Origin: an uncultured Bacteroidota bacterium
GTDB taxonomy: Bacteria; Bacteroidota; Bacteroidia; JABEUT01
Reading direction: 5' to 3'
Length of the DNA stretch: 64,000 bases
NCBI GenBank assembly: GCA_903901055.1
Contig: CAIUPO010000076.1
Span: 16,559-80,558 of the forward strand
Shown: positions 42,964 to 53,314 of the stretch, piece by piece
Layout: each line of letters opens with the position of its first letter
Numbering within the stretch: the first letter of the stretch is position 1
Translations under genes and position numbers: made by a program
Notes under the pieces: generated by a model
Seen by the model: the letters and a program-made list of their open reading frames with translations, nothing else
Database searches by the model: none
What the model was told of the DNA's origin: nothing

Positions 42964-43025
42964 TTCCTCCGTCAGGGCTTATCAGATAAGCATTTAAGGA
43001 ACACAATTTGTCGAACATTTTTAAA

Positions 43026-44033
43026 ATGAAAATTACCATAATCACCGCAGGGCTTGCAAGTATTATTATCAGTTTTTATTCCTGCGTGCCTGCAAATAAA
43101 CTTACCGAGGAACAAAACAAACGGAAAGCTGCCGAAGCCCAGCTTGCGGCTTCCAAAGCAGCTGACGATGCCTGCGAAACAAAGAAAACAGAACTGCAGG
43201 CTAAAGTAGATTTATTGCAAAAAGACGTTACCGGCTTGCAGCAGGACACTGCCGTGTCAGGTTCACGTTACCGTGAAATGGCCGACAAATATGGTAAACT
43301 GAACTCCGTGAATGAGGAGTTGCTTGCAAAATATAACGACTTGCTCAGCGGGAATGATAAGGACCATAAAAAAATATCAGGCCAGTTACAACTTACCCAA
43401 TCGCAGTTACTGGAGAAGGAAGACCAGTTAAATACCTTGCAGGAAAAACTAAACAAAGAAAAACTACATTTAGATTCGCTAAACACTAAATTACAGGAAC
43501 GTGAAGCAAGGGTAAGTGAGCTGGAAGGTATTTTAAGTCGCAAAGATGCCGCGGTAGATTCCCTGAAGAAAAGAATTACCAATGCCCTGCTTGGTTTTGC
43601 TGACAAAGGAATCTCAGTTTATGAAAAGAACGGAAAAGTATATGTATCACTGGAAGAGTCGCTGCTGTTTCCAAGCGGAAGTACCAAAGTTCAACCTGAA
43701 GGTATTGATGCTTTAAAGAAATTGGCACAGGCCCTTGAATCGAACCAGGATATTAATGTAATGGTAGAAGGCCACACCGATGATGTAACCATGAATGGGA
43801 AAGGAGATATAAAAGACAATTGGGATTTGAGTGTAATGCGAGCAACTTCCATTGTGAAAATTCTTTTGGAAAATGGCAAGATTGACCCTACAAGGCTGAT
43901 GGCTTCAGGTGTAAGCGAATACGATCCTGTTGACCCCGGAAAGAGCCCGGAGGCAAGGCAAAAGAACAGGAGAACCGATATTATCCTCACCCCGAAACTA
44001 AGCGAATTATTCAAGATTTTGAATAATAAATAG
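43026..44033 (+). CDS. OmpA-family lipoprotein with coiled coil
   Basis: Start chosen at ATG 43026 (track start is TTG 43008) because it gives a compact signal, MKITIITAGLASIIISFYSC, with lipobox Cys. A long coiled coil follows (about 25-185), then an OmpA C-terminal peptidoglycan-binding domain: VYVSLEESLLFPSGSTKV, VEGHTDDV, NWDLSVMRATSIVKIL, RQKNRRTDIILTP. It should anchor the outer membrane to peptidoglycan. Confidence 0.92.
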   Translation: MKITIITAGLASIIISFYSCVPANKLTEEQNKRKAAEAQLAASKAADDACETKKTELQAKVDLLQKDVTGLQQDTAVSGSRYREMADKYGKLNSVNEELLAKYNDLLSGNDKDHKKISGQLQLTQSQLLEKEDQLNTLQEKLNKEKLHLDSLNTKLQEREARVSELEGILSRKDAAVDSLKKRITNALLGFADKGISVYEKNGKVYVSLEESLLFPSGSTKVQPEGIDALKKLAQALESNQDINVMVEGHTDDVTMNGKGDIKDNWDLSVMRATSIVKILLENGKIDPTRLMASGVSEYDPVDPGKSPEARQKNRRTDIILTPKLSELFKILNNK

Positions 44034-44074
44034 AACTATTTTTTTCTTGAAAAAGGAAACCTAAAGTCTGCATA

Positions 44075-44506
44075 ATGGAAATAAGTATCCGTGAAATTAG
44101 TTTAGATGATGCTGAAACCATTACTACTCTTTCTTACCAATTGGGATATGAAATTTCAATGGAACAAACACGGTTTAATATTCAACAAATATTGAAAAGC
44201 AAAGATAATTGCGCGTTTGTTGCCATTGCAGATGAGAAAGTAATTGGTTGGATACATGCATTTAAAACTATGCGAATTGAATCCCCTCCATTTATTGAAA
44301 TTGCAGGACTTGTTGTAGATATTGACTATCACGGAAATGGAGTCGGGAAAACATTGGTAAGAAAAATTTCAGATTGGAGTTATGCAGCGAATAACTCCAC
44401 CCTACGGGTACGTTGTAATATTAAAAGGCTAGAGGCCCACAAATTCTATACCAGCATTGGATTCAAGCAAATAAAAGAGCAGAAAGTATTTGCGATGGAG
44501 CTTTAA
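44075..44506 (+). CDS. GNAT-family N-acetyltransferase
   Basis: The 143-aa protein starts ISIREISLDDAETITTLS and has the acetyl-CoA loop DIDYHGNGVGKTLVRK followed by EAHKFYTSIGFKQ, all typical of GNAT. Substrate unknown. It converges on the T9SS cargo gene with 19 nt between stops. Confidence 0.88.
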   Translation: MEISIREISLDDAETITTLSYQLGYEISMEQTRFNIQQILKSKDNCAFVAIADEKVIGWIHAFKTMRIESPPFIEIAGLVVDIDYHGNGVGKTLVRKISDWSYAANNSTLRVRCNIKRLEAHKFYTSIGFKQIKEQKVFAMEL

Positions 44507-44525
44507 AAGCAGTTCTTATTCCTAG

Positions 44526-45905
44526 CTATTTCTGAATAATAAACTTCCCTTCTGAAATCAAATCGCTTTTTTCATTAAGGACTCTATACAGGTAAACCCC
44601 TGCAGAATTATTACCCATTTCTATTTGAGTATTTGTAGAATTTAATTTTGCCGAATAAACCATTTCTCCAAGTACATTATAAATTTCAATATTAGTTTTC
44701 TCGGAGAAATTATTTATACTAATTGTGAATTTGCCATTGTTTGGATTAGGAAGAATTGAAGTGCTGTTACTAGTTGAAATTACAGGGATACCGACAGGCC
44801 CTGACCACACGGCAACATTATTGGCAAATACATTACCAGCATATTTAAATGTTCCGCCAGCAAATAATTCCGAATTATAAACTCCTAAAGTATATACATT
44901 ACCATAAATTCCATTACCAAATGTTCCCCAATTAGTCCCATTCCAGTAAGCAATATGATTTGCTGCTACTCCACCAATAGTATCAAATCCTCCAGCTACA
45001 CATACTACAGAATTGTATACAGTTAATGCATTAACTTCTGAACCATTGAAACCACTTCCAGTTAAACCAGTACCAACCGGGGACCATGAAGTACCATTAA
45101 ACTTATATATAACACCTAAAGAATGACTCCATGGACCCAAATAACCACCTGCATATAATTCATTATTATAAACCGTAAAAGCATCCATTGTTGAATCCAT
45201 TACTCCTACTCCAACCGCTGACCAATTTGAGCCATCCCATGCAGCCATATTGTTTGTCGCTACGTTGCCGGCTGAATCAAATTTTCCGCCGACATATAAT
45301 TTACCATCATAAACGTCCATTGCAAAAATTGCTCCACCAGTCTTTCTTTTACTATCATAGGGTTTATTATACACACCTAAACCTACAGCATTCCATTTTG
45401 CTCCATTCCACATTTCAATATTGTACCCCCCGTACAAAGTTAATTCTCCTACTCCACCTATATATAGGTTCCCATTATAAACTGCCATAGCTTCCACTTC
45501 AAAACCATTTGGTCCCAAACCTGAATCCATTCGAAGCCAAGAAGTCCCGTTCCAGGCAGCAACACCCTTTGCAGCTATTCCACCAATACTATCAATCAAC
45601 CCTCCAACAATCAGATTACCATTATAGACAATATACGACAGAATAAATCCTTGTATTTTAAGATTGCCGGATGCATTCCAATTTGTTCCTTTCCATGTTG
45701 CCATATTACTATCAGGAATATTACCCACAGTGTCGTACCCAATACCACCAAAATAAAGATTTCCGTTATAAACAGCCTGAGTAACTACAAATATTGGCTG
45801 GTATTTTTTTCCTCCCTTAATTCCATTACCTAATGAATCCCATTGTCCATACAAACATGTACAGCAAAAAAGATAAAATGTAATTAGCACTGTATTTTTT
45901 TTCAT
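44526..45905 (-). CDS. Secreted propeller-type protein with T9SS type A sorting domain
   Basis: The 459-aa protein has a signal sequence, then about seven to eight repeats of the form A-x-YNGxLYxGGxFDxxGxxxAxxxAxWNGxxW, a beta-propeller of the delta-60/kelch kind, and a C-terminal sorting domain (ILPNPNNGKFTISI, IEIYNVLGEMVYSA, GVYLYRVLNEK). It should be exported through T9SS and held at the cell surface. The role is unknown. It stands alone on the minus strand. Confidence 0.88.
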   Translation of the reverse strand: MKKNTVLITFYLFCCTCLYGQWDSLGNGIKGGKKYQPIFVVTQAVYNGNLYFGGIGYDTVGNIPDSNMATWKGTNWNASGNLKIQGFILSYIVYNGNLIVGGLIDSIGGIAAKGVAAWNGTSWLRMDSGLGPNGFEVEAMAVYNGNLYIGGVGELTLYGGYNIEMWNGAKWNAVGLGVYNKPYDSKRKTGGAIFAMDVYDGKLYVGGKFDSAGNVATNNMAAWDGSNWSAVGVGVMDSTMDAFTVYNNELYAGGYLGPWSHSLGVIYKFNGTSWSPVGTGLTGSGFNGSEVNALTVYNSVVCVAGGFDTIGGVAANHIAYWNGTNWGTFGNGIYGNVYTLGVYNSELFAGGTFKYAGNVFANNVAVWSGPVGIPVISTSNSTSILPNPNNGKFTISINNFSEKTNIEIYNVLGEMVYSAKLNSTNTQIEMGNNSAGVYLYRVLNEKSDLISEGKFIIQK

Positions 45906-45943
45906 GACTTCAAAGTTTAAAGTTAGTCATAAAAATCGAGATA

Positions 45944-47803
45944 TTACCTCGAATCCAGTTTCACTGTATAGTTTCTGTATTCAAGTATATACACTGTTTT
46001 ATTCTCGTAACCATTGGCAGGGTTGCTCCGGTACATATCGAATGAAGTTTGTAATCCTCTGAATTTTTTATCGCCCAAATGGTTTTGCATATCCGTTCCG
46101 AAGGCTTGGAGCAGCCCCCCGTAGAATATCCCTGCATCAAAACCCTGATAAGAATAATAAGTTGGTTCCGATAGGTAATAGTATCTGTATCTTGTTATGA
46201 ATTTCTTCGTATTAGAATCACTATAATTAACAAATTCATTGGACGGGAAATGGAAATTGAGTGTATCCAGATTATTAGGTTCAAGTGCATCATTATTGGC
46301 CCATTTATGCATTCCAAACAAAATTATTGAATCGTCTTTGGCATAACTTGAGTTAGCAATATCGTTCACAAACTTTGCAACAAATGATTCTCCCATGTAT
46401 GGCACTATAATAATGTTCAAGCCCTTCCTTGATATTTTGTACCCAATAGCGAATACATTACCTGTGCTTTCCGTGCGGCACAAGGTATCAGTATGACCTA
46501 AAACAGAATCTGTCTTTTTGAATCGCTTTTTAAACACTTCGTAATATTCATCATTGGCAGTTTTGTTATGTATAATAATAAGGTTGGCATGATTATAATG
46601 TGAAGCAATGTAATCAGCCGTAGCTTCAGTTTCTGTAATGGCTGAAGGCGTAATTTTACTTGCATAAGGATTATTTTTTAATAGACTGTTTTCACCTGAA
46701 AGAGGTGAAACGATAGGTATGTGGTGCAAATCCGCAAACCTTGCCACCCTTTTGAAATGGGCAGGAGACGGAGGGCCGATTATAAGATTCATTGTGGCCA
46801 GTTCAGGATTTCTTAAAATAGAATCAACAGAACGCGATATACTATCTGACCCCGGAAGAACATTGTAAAGGTGAAGGTTTGCTTTCAATCCTTTTTTCGC
46901 AAGTGAATCTAAAGCAAGTACAATACCATGATAATAATCCACTGAAATTTGTGTCATTTGAGGTATCTGTTCCGTTTCAGCAAGAAGTTTGCTTATTCTA
47001 AGTGTATCTGAGCCACCGGGCGAAAAAGGTAAAATAAGTGCAATATTATAACGGTTCAATTTTTTTCCGGTATCCTTAATGGGCGCTACCGGCTTGGCTG
47101 TGTCTGCGTGGGTTTGCTCTATTACAAGGTTTTTATACGCTTTTGATTCGTCCGGGGTTTTCTTTACCTCTGTATTATTATTCTTGGGTTGGTTTTTTGC
47201 CGAATCCGTACCCACATTAATTTTATCCATTATAGGTTTTGGAGGCGTATTTTTCTTTACGGAATCCTTTGGGGTAGGTTTATTTACAACTTGAGTTTGT
47301 GCAGTTGGAATGCGGATTTTCTGCCCCTTTTGCAAACCCTTTAATGTAATCTCAGGATTAAGGCTATCAATGGCACTAATAGTTGTATTGAACTTTTTAG
47401 ATAGAGAATAGAGTGTTTCCTTCGGTTCAACCTCGTGATAAAACCATTGCCCGGGTTTTTCAGGAGTGCTATTTACAACTGGTGTTGCAGCTGTAGTGTC
47501 TTTAGTTTTGGAAGCTGAGACTATTGGAAGCAAGAGAACGTCACCTGCTTTAACCCCATCAATTGCAGAGGGGTTTTCGAGTACAATATCTTTAGGCTGG
47601 AGATTATATTTTTGAGCAATCCCATAAATCGTTTCCCCTTTTCCCACATTATGCATATAATATTTTTTTCCATTCACAGTGGTGATACGATCATTCTCCT
47701 GCGCACTTGTAAAAACAGGCATTAAAAGACAAAACAGTAAAGCAACAAAACCAAAAAGCTGCTCGGACTTTATGAACTTTATGAACTTTGAACTTATTCC
47801 CAT
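45944..47803 (-). CDS. LysM domains fused to a periplasmic-binding-protein-like domain
   Basis: The 619-aa protein has a signal peptide (about 15-35), two LysM peptidoglycan-binding units ([18 protein letters not shown] and [18 protein letters not shown]), a Pro/Lys/Thr linker (about 170-245), and a domain resembling amino-acid ABC-transporter binding proteins (about 250-600, [34 protein letters not shown]). No permease is nearby, so it is a cell-wall-tethered sensor or lipoprotein-type binder rather than a transporter part. Its start ATG overlaps the guaA stop by 10 nt. Confidence 0.88.
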   Translation of the reverse strand: MGISSKFIKFIKSEQLFGFVALLFCLLMPVFTSAQENDRITTVNGKKYYMHNVGKGETIYGIAQKYNLQPKDIVLENPSAIDGVKAGDVLLLPIVSASKTKDTTAATPVVNSTPEKPGQWFYHEVEPKETLYSLSKKFNTTISAIDSLNPEITLKGLQKGQKIRIPTAQTQVVNKPTPKDSVKKNTPPKPIMDKINVGTDSAKNQPKNNNTEVKKTPDESKAYKNLVIEQTHADTAKPVAPIKDTGKKLNRYNIALILPFSPGGSDTLRISKLLAETEQIPQMTQISVDYYHGIVLALDSLAKKGLKANLHLYNVLPGSDSISRSVDSILRNPELATMNLIIGPPSPAHFKRVARFADLHHIPIVSPLSGENSLLKNNPYASKITPSAITETEATADYIASHYNHANLIIIHNKTANDEYYEVFKKRFKKTDSVLGHTDTLCRTESTGNVFAIGYKISRKGLNIIIVPYMGESFVAKFVNDIANSSYAKDDSIILFGMHKWANNDALEPNNLDTLNFHFPSNEFVNYSDSNTKKFITRYRYYYLSEPTYYSYQGFDAGIFYGGLLQAFGTDMQNHLGDKKFRGLQTSFDMYRSNPANGYENKTVYILEYRNYTVKLDSR

Positions 47804-49353
47804 TCTATTGTTGCCGGTGGTTTTGAACTAATATCATATACGACACGGTTTATTCCCTTTACCTTGTTTATTATATCATTTGATATTTTTCCAAGTACAT
47901 CATAAGGCAAATGGCACCAGTCGGCAGTCATGCCATCGGTAGAAGTAACCGCACGGAGTGCAACCACATTTTCATACGTACGCTCATCTCCCATTACACC
48001 AACTGACTTAATTGGTAAAAGGATAGTACCAGCTTGCCATACTTCATTGTAAAGATTATGCGATTTAAGATTTTCTATAAATATGGCATCTGCATCCTGC
48101 AACAAACGGACTTTCTCAGGAGTAATATCTCCCAGAATTCGTATAGCAAGGCCGGGGCCAGGGAATGGATGACGACCAATAATATTTTCATCAACACCTA
48201 ATGCTTTACCCACTTTGCGCACTTCATCCTTAAAGAGTGTGTTAAGTGGTTCCACAATTTTCAGCTTCATTTTTTCGGGAAGTCCGCCCACATTGTGATG
48301 TGATTTTATTGTCATAGACGGGCCATTCACACTCACTGACTCAATTACATCAGGATAAATAGTGCCTTGTGCAAGCCATTTTACATCTTGAACTTTGTGC
48401 GCTTCAGCATCAAAAACTTCAATGAATACACGTCCTATAGCTTTGCGTTTTTTCTCCGGGTCTTCAATTCCTGCAAGCGCTGTGTAAAACAATTCCTTTG
48501 CATCAACTCCTTTTACATTCAAGCCCATATCACGGTATGAGTGTAGTACGCTTTCAAATTCATCTTTGCGTAAAAGTCCATTATCAACAAATATACAATA
48601 GAGGTTACCGCCTATTGCTTTATGCAATAACACTGCAGCTACAGATGAATCAACCCCTCCGGAAAGACCAAGAACTACTTTATCGTTACCGATTTTTTCC
48701 TTCAGTTGATTTACAGTTGACTCAATAAATGAATCGGGGGTCCAGTTTTGGGTGCAACCGCAAATAGTAACGACAAAATTCTTCAACAATTTACTTCCCT
48801 CGGTTGTATGGTATACTTCAGGATGAAACTGTATTCCATAAATATTTTGCCCGTCCATTTTGAACGCTGCAAATTCAACACTATCAGTACTGGCAATAAG
48901 TGTAGAGCCTTTAGGAATAGCAGAAATGGTATCAGCATGAGACATCCAAACCTGGCTTTTAGGGCTTAGTCCATCTAAAAGATCATTATCGTACTTTAAA
49001 ATGTTCAGATGCGCCCGCCCATATTCACGCGTATTAGAGCGTGCCACATTACCGCCCCAATTTTGGGACATTAATTGGGCACCATAGCAAACACCTAACA
49101 TCGGTACTGGCGGACACATGGGTCCGCTCCCAACTATCAATTTATCCAAATCTACATTAGGTGCATCCTTATCATGAACCGAAAAAGGACTGCCGGAGAG
49201 GATTATCCCTTTGAGACCCTTCATAGCTTCCACCGCCTTTTGAGCTTGTGTATATGGATGAATTTCGCAATACACATTCAACTCCCTAACCCTTCGGGCA
49301 ATGAGCTGAGTGTATTGAGAACCAAAGTCAAGAATGAGTATACTTTCTTCCAT
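47794..49353 (-). CDS. guaA: GMP synthase (glutamine-hydrolysing), with an in-frame palindromic insertion
   Basis: GuaA turns XMP into GMP with glutamine and ATP. The 519-aa protein has the glutaminase Cys89 (GVCYGAQ), FHPEVYHT, the ATP-pyrophosphatase loop [13 protein letters not shown] and the dimerisation end [14 protein letters not shown]. Immediately before the Cys motif lies an extra segment of about ten residues ([10 protein letters not shown]) which I do not expect in the family; it is encoded by a GC-rich palindrome also found in bshC. The other catalytic parts look normal. LysM gene follows with a 10-nt overlap. Confidence 0.97.
   Translation of the reverse strand: MEESILILDFGSQYTQLIARRVRELNVYCEIHPYTQAQKAVEAMKGLKGIILSGSPFSVHDKDAPNVDLDKLIVGSGPMCPPVPMLGVCYGAQLMSQNWGGNVARSNTREYGRAHLNILKYDNDLLDGLSPKSQVWMSHADTISAIPKGSTLIASTDSVEFAAFKMDGQNIYGIQFHPEVYHTTEGSKLLKNFVVTICGCTQNWTPDSFIESTVNQLKEKIGNDKVVLGLSGGVDSSVAAVLLHKAIGGNLYCIFVDNGLLRKDEFESVLHSYRDMGLNVKGVDAKELFYTALAGIEDPEKKRKAIGRVFIEVFDAEAHKVQDVKWLAQGTIYPDVIESVSVNGPSMTIKSHHNVGGLPEKMKLKIVEPLNTLFKDEVRKVGKALGVDENIIGRHPFPGPGLAIRILGDITPEKVRLLQDADAIFIENLKSHNLYNEVWQAGTILLPIKSVGVMGDERTYENVVALRAVTSTDGMTADWCHLPYDVLGKISNDIINKVKGINRVVYDISSKPPATIEWE
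49109..49129. repeat. Palindromic element inside guaA
   Basis: On the plus strand GCGGAC (49110-49115) and GTCCGC (49122-49127) enclose ACATGG. The 19-nt minus-strand core GCGGACCCATGTGTCCGCC differs from the one in bshC at two central bases only. It is read in a different frame from the bshC copy. Confidence 0.75.
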
Positions 49354-49445
49354 AGGGTTAAATGGATTTGCAAAGATGAAATAAAAAAGGGTTCAGAGGC
49401 TTAGAAAAATATCAGATTTATTAACCGCAGACTGGAAATAAGTCA

Positions 49446-51083
49446 CTATTCTTCAATTAGAACTGAAACTGAGAAATCAAACGGGTCGAAATTTGCCTTA
49501 AGGCTATCAAAAAACTCACCTCCATGTTGTAAATAAAAAGGAATGAAGTTTTCGGTTCTTTCCTGCAACGAACCATTTGGGAAAAGGGTCTCTTTCAACT
49601 TCCGGATCTGAGCAACTGATGTCTCTTCTTTTTGCTTTTTCACCCTCAATAGCTTTGTCTCGAGAGTTTTCAAAGCGTTTACCTGCTTTTGCAATTCCGC
49701 TTCGGTAAAAGCAACAAGAGTCGGGTCAATTTCCTTTACTTTACTTCCAATTGAAGAATAAATGTCTTTCAGCTTTTCATTTTCACTTGCAAAATCCGGC
49801 AATCCGTCTATGCTTCCCGTAATTACTTCTTTTATCAGGGCCTCGGTTTCTTTAAACAAATCTACTACTTCAATATTCAGCTTGCTCATTTTTTGGGCAA
49901 CCGATTTATTAATGATTAGTGCCGAATTCCTTGGCATTAAAACAGGAAAAGGGATTTTATAATTCTCGAAAACATTCTTCAGTTGAAGCCAGTATGCAAT
50001 TTCAGCCGGGCCACCTATATAGGCAACATTTGGTAAAATGCTTTGTTGATATAAAGGTCGTAAAATCACATTTGGGCTAAGTTTTTCGGGGGAGGATTTT
50101 ACCAAATCAATTATTTCGTCTTGGGTAAATGCCGTATTGGTATTTGTTATTTTATAGGGGCGGACACGCGGGTCCGCCCGTACCGCGATTGGTGATTCTT
50201 CAATACGGTTGCGGCCATTTTCATCAACATAAAACAAATTAATTTCCCGGGCATGGACCTGTGGCTCTACTCCTGCTCCAACCAACTTTTTATTGGTTTC
50301 ATTCACAAGTTTAAATGAATTCCCATTAACTAATTCATCTGTTATTATTGGAGCAAATAGCTTTTTGAAGTTTGCATTATCAGGCTCAACAATCACTAAT
50401 CCAAATCGGCCAAAAAGTGCATTTACAAAAGAAAATGTAGCTTCAGCCAAGGTCTTTTCACCGCTATATGAATCGGAGATAATCTCTTTTAATTCCTTAT
50501 TTGTTTCGCCATCTCCCATTATTGCAAATAATGCTTCAATCGTTGGGGGAAATGAAGTGAGAGGCAATTTACCCACAGGGCCGCCTATACCATCAATATT
50601 CCATTCCACTTTTTTACCAAATAAATTTGCATGGTTTATTTCAGCAAAATCATGGTCTTCACTAGCCATCCAATAAACAGGCACGAAGTAATTATCCGGA
50701 TACTCTTTGTTTAGTTTTTCTGCCAGATTGATAGCAGTAATTATTTTAAACACAAAATAAAGCGGACCTGTAAACAAACACAATTGATGACCTGTAGTAA
50801 CCGTAAAACAGGTTGCATCTTCCAGTTTTTGAATGTTCTTCAATGTGGCATCAGAAGCCAATCCCGGAGCATTTCTGTTGTAATATTCCTTGAGAGAATC
50901 AACCAGAATTTTGCGGGAGTAATCATATTTACCCACAGTTTTTATTGCCTCACCAAATGAAGAAATAGTTGGAGTATATTCATAAAACGGTTTAAGTTTA
51001 GCATCACCGCCAACATAGTCCATGAGGACTTTTGAAAATAATCCTGAATCTTTATAAGAGATATTTGTCTTTTTAAAACTCAT
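49446..51083 (-). CDS. bshC: Bacillithiol biosynthesis cysteine-adding enzyme BshC, with in-frame palindromic insertion
   Basis: BshC adds cysteine to glucosaminyl-malate as the last step in making bacillithiol. The 545-aa protein shows the family pattern: TVTTGHQLCLFTGPLYFVFKI, WMASEDHDFAEINH, ILPNVAYIGGPAEIAYWLQLK and a C-terminal coiled coil. Residues about 298-310 (PIAVRADPRVRPY) replace the usual short link and are encoded by a GC-rich palindrome shared with guaA. Its ATG overlaps the rimO stop (ATGA), so it is the second gene of a rimO-bshC transcript. Confidence 0.95.
   Translation of the reverse strand: MSFKKTNISYKDSGLFSKVLMDYVGGDAKLKPFYEYTPTISSFGEAIKTVGKYDYSRKILVDSLKEYYNRNAPGLASDATLKNIQKLEDATCFTVTTGHQLCLFTGPLYFVFKIITAINLAEKLNKEYPDNYFVPVYWMASEDHDFAEINHANLFGKKVEWNIDGIGGPVGKLPLTSFPPTIEALFAIMGDGETNKELKEIISDSYSGEKTLAEATFSFVNALFGRFGLVIVEPDNANFKKLFAPIITDELVNGNSFKLVNETNKKLVGAGVEPQVHAREINLFYVDENGRNRIEESPIAVRADPRVRPYKITNTNTAFTQDEIIDLVKSSPEKLSPNVILRPLYQQSILPNVAYIGGPAEIAYWLQLKNVFENYKIPFPVLMPRNSALIINKSVAQKMSKLNIEVVDLFKETEALIKEVITGSIDGLPDFASENEKLKDIYSSIGSKVKEIDPTLVAFTEAELQKQVNALKTLETKLLRVKKQKEETSVAQIRKLKETLFPNGSLQERTENFIPFYLQHGGEFFDSLKANFDPFDFSVSVLIEE
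50157..50180. repeat. Palindromic element inside bshC
   Basis: GGGCGGAC (50158-50165) and GTCCGCCC (50172-50179) form a perfect 8-bp inverted repeat with a 6-nt loop ACGCGG. It stands out sharply in GC content from the AT-rich surroundings. Confidence 0.8.
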
Positions 51084-52393
51084 GCTGGCTTGCCAAATAA
51101 ATCATAGTCTTCTCCGGAAGTAATTTCTATCGTTGCAAAATCTCCAACACGAAGATAGGTGTCCTTCTCGGCTTTTACTAATACTTCATTGTCCACTTCA
51201 GGTGAGTCGTGTTCGGTGCGTCCAATAAAGTAATCACCTTCTTTTCTGTCAATAAGTACTTTTAATTTATTACCGACTTTTTTTGTGTTTAGCTTATGTG
51301 ATATTTTCCGTTGCACTTCCATCAACTTACCGGCACGTTCTTTTTTCACATCTTCAGGAACATCATCTGTTGTTTTGTAAGCATGTGTATTTTCCTCATG
51401 CGAATATGTGAAAGCACCCATACGATCAAACTTCATGGCGCTAGTCCAGTCCATTAAATCTTCAAAATCTTTTTCAGTCTCTCCAGGATATCCAACCAGA
51501 AAGGTTGTCCTTATTGCAATTCCGGGCACCTTTTCACGGATAGTTTCAATCAGCTTAGTCGATTTTTCTTTTGTAATTCCACGGCGCATTGCCTTCAGCA
51601 TATTATCTGATGCATGTTGCAAAGGCATATCCAAATAATTACAAATGTTGGAACAGTTTTTAATGGCATCAATGGCATCCATCGGAAAGCCACTGGGGAA
51701 AGCATAATGCAGGCGAATCCATTCCAATCCTTCTACATCGCTTAACTTATAAAGTAACTCTGAAAGATTCCGCTTTCCATAAATATCAAGTCCGTAAAAA
51801 GTAAGATCTTGTGCAATGAGCATAATTTCCTTCACTCCATTTTTCACAAGATTTTTTGCTTGCAAAACCAATTGCTCAGCAGGAACTGAAATATGATTAC
51901 CGCGCATTAATGGTATTGCACAGAAGGAACATTTTCTATCACATCCTTCGGAAATTTTGAGGTATGCATAATGGTTCGGGGTTGTAAGCAAGCGCTCTCC
52001 AACCAATTCATGTTTGTAATCTGCTTTGAGAGTTTTTAATAACCGCGGCAAATCGCGTGTTCCGAAATACCCATCCACTTCGGGTATTTCCTTTTCCAGT
52101 TCAGGCCTGTAGCGTTCACTCAGGCAACCCGTAACATATACTTTATCGACCCTGCCGTGTTGTTTATCATCAACATATTTCAGGATGGTATCAATACTTT
52201 CTTGGCGGGCGTTATCAATAAACCCACAGGTATTAATAATTACAATGGAGGAATCCTCTTTTTCAGATTCATGCACAACATCATATTTGTTGGCTTTTAG
52301 TTGCGTCATCAGCACCTCCGAATCAACCAGATTTTTGGAACAGCCCAGTGTTACAACGTTGACTTTATTTTTTTTGAGTGTTTTTGTCTTCAA
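51080..52393 (-). CDS. rimO: Ribosomal protein S12 methylthiotransferase RimO
   Basis: RimO methylthiolates Asp88/89 of ribosomal protein S12. The 437-aa protein has the MTTase cluster cysteines (TLGCSKNLVDSEV, NTCGFIDNARQES, GCLSERY), the radical-SAM CDRKCSFCAIP and a C-terminal TRAM domain (DYFIGRTEHDSPEVDNEVLV). The SKN-LVDSE form is that of RimO, not MiaB. First gene of the rimO-bshC unit. Confidence 0.96.
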   Translation of the reverse strand: MKTKTLKKNKVNVVTLGCSKNLVDSEVLMTQLKANKYDVVHESEKEDSSIVIINTCGFIDNARQESIDTILKYVDDKQHGRVDKVYVTGCLSERYRPELEKEIPEVDGYFGTRDLPRLLKTLKADYKHELVGERLLTTPNHYAYLKISEGCDRKCSFCAIPLMRGNHISVPAEQLVLQAKNLVKNGVKEIMLIAQDLTFYGLDIYGKRNLSELLYKLSDVEGLEWIRLHYAFPSGFPMDAIDAIKNCSNICNYLDMPLQHASDNMLKAMRRGITKEKSTKLIETIREKVPGIAIRTTFLVGYPGETEKDFEDLMDWTSAMKFDRMGAFTYSHEENTHAYKTTDDVPEDVKKERAGKLMEVQRKISHKLNTKKVGNKLKVLIDRKEGDYFIGRTEHDSPEVDNEVLVKAEKDTYLRVGDFATIEITSGEDYDLFGKPA

Positions 52394-52421
52394 TTTGGAT
52401 GGGGTGGGCTTATTAAGGGCG

Positions 52422-52429
52422 CAAATTTA
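52422..52429 (-). promoter_or_regulatory. Possible -7 box (TAAATTTG) for rimO-bshC
   Basis: The minus strand TAAATTTG lies 29 nt upstream of the rimO ATG. No -33 partner was seen. Confidence 0.35.
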
Positions 52430-52557
52430 CGTTAAATTCAGGGATTTACATAAATAGCATGATTAGCAGTGTGTATCGACATCTAAAACTGTTAATTAAT
52501 CTTAAGGAAGTTCATGGTTTTGAAGTAAGTATTATCTTTACGGATAAGAATTTCAGC

Positions 52558-53310
52558 ATGAAAATAAAACCGGTTTTTATCCTTTTAGCTCCCATTCTTT
52601 TATTCAGTTTTAAAGGAGATAGCTTTAAGAAAGAACAACTGAAATTTGCAACCGTAAGAACAGCATACAATGAAAAGTGGGCAGTAGTAAAAGAAAAACT
52701 TAGTAAGTCGGGGGTGGATACAACCAACTTTGAAATTTTTATCCGGGTTTTTAAGCAAGATGCTAAGTTAGAAGTTTGGGCAAAATCAAAAAATATTGCG
52801 CAATATAGATTGGTGGAAAACTATACTATATGCGAATCTTCGGGAGAGTTGGGACCGAAGCGCAAACAAGGCGATGGGCAAGTTCCTGAAGGGTTTTACC
52901 ACGTAAGTGGCTTTAATCCGGCCAGTGCATTTTATCTTTCGCTTGGCGTTAGCTATCCTAACGAATCTGATTTAATTAAATGCGGGGGCGCTAAAGCCAA
53001 TCCCGGAGGAGACATAATGATTCATGGTAATTGCGTTACCATTGGCTGTATGCCTTTGACCGATGATAAAATAAAGGAAGTCTATGTAATGGCTGTGGAA
53101 GCCCGTAATCATGGACAACAAACTATTCCCATTCATATTTTCCCAACAGAACTTACTGCACAAGGAATGGCAAAATTGAAATCACTTACCAGCGATACAA
53201 CCAAACTTCATTTCTGGAATAACCTGCAAACAGGATACGATTATTTTGAAACAAACAAGTTGCTTCCGAAAATAAGTGTTGTGAAAAATGGGGATTATAA
53301 GGTGGAATAA
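52558..53310 (+). CDS. L,D-transpeptidase (YkuD family)
   Basis: The start at ATG 52558 is preferred to the track start 52459 because it places a signal segment at the N-terminus (MKIKPVFILLAPILLFSF) and a TATCTTTA word, near -7 consensus, lies just upstream. The catalytic motif is HGNCVTIGCMPL, with H156 and Cys164 counted from this start, as in murein L,D-transpeptidases that form 3-3 cross-links or attach proteins to peptidoglycan. It converges on the next gene with 4 nt between stops. Confidence 0.9.
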   Translation: MKIKPVFILLAPILLFSFKGDSFKKEQLKFATVRTAYNEKWAVVKEKLSKSGVDTTNFEIFIRVFKQDAKLEVWAKSKNIAQYRLVENYTICESSGELGPKRKQGDGQVPEGFYHVSGFNPASAFYLSLGVSYPNESDLIKCGGAKANPGGDIMIHGNCVTIGCMPLTDDKIKEVYVMAVEARNHGQQTIPIHIFPTELTAQGMAKLKSLTSDTTKLHFWNNLQTGYDYFETNKLLPKISVVKNGDYKVE

Positions 53311-53314
53311 GAAT

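Noticed and set aside
52459-52557. N-terminal extension of the L,D-transpeptidase (MISSVYRHLKLLINL...)
   Set aside because: It would bury the signal peptide 33 residues inside; the ATG at 52558 gives a normal secreted protein and has a -7-like word before it.
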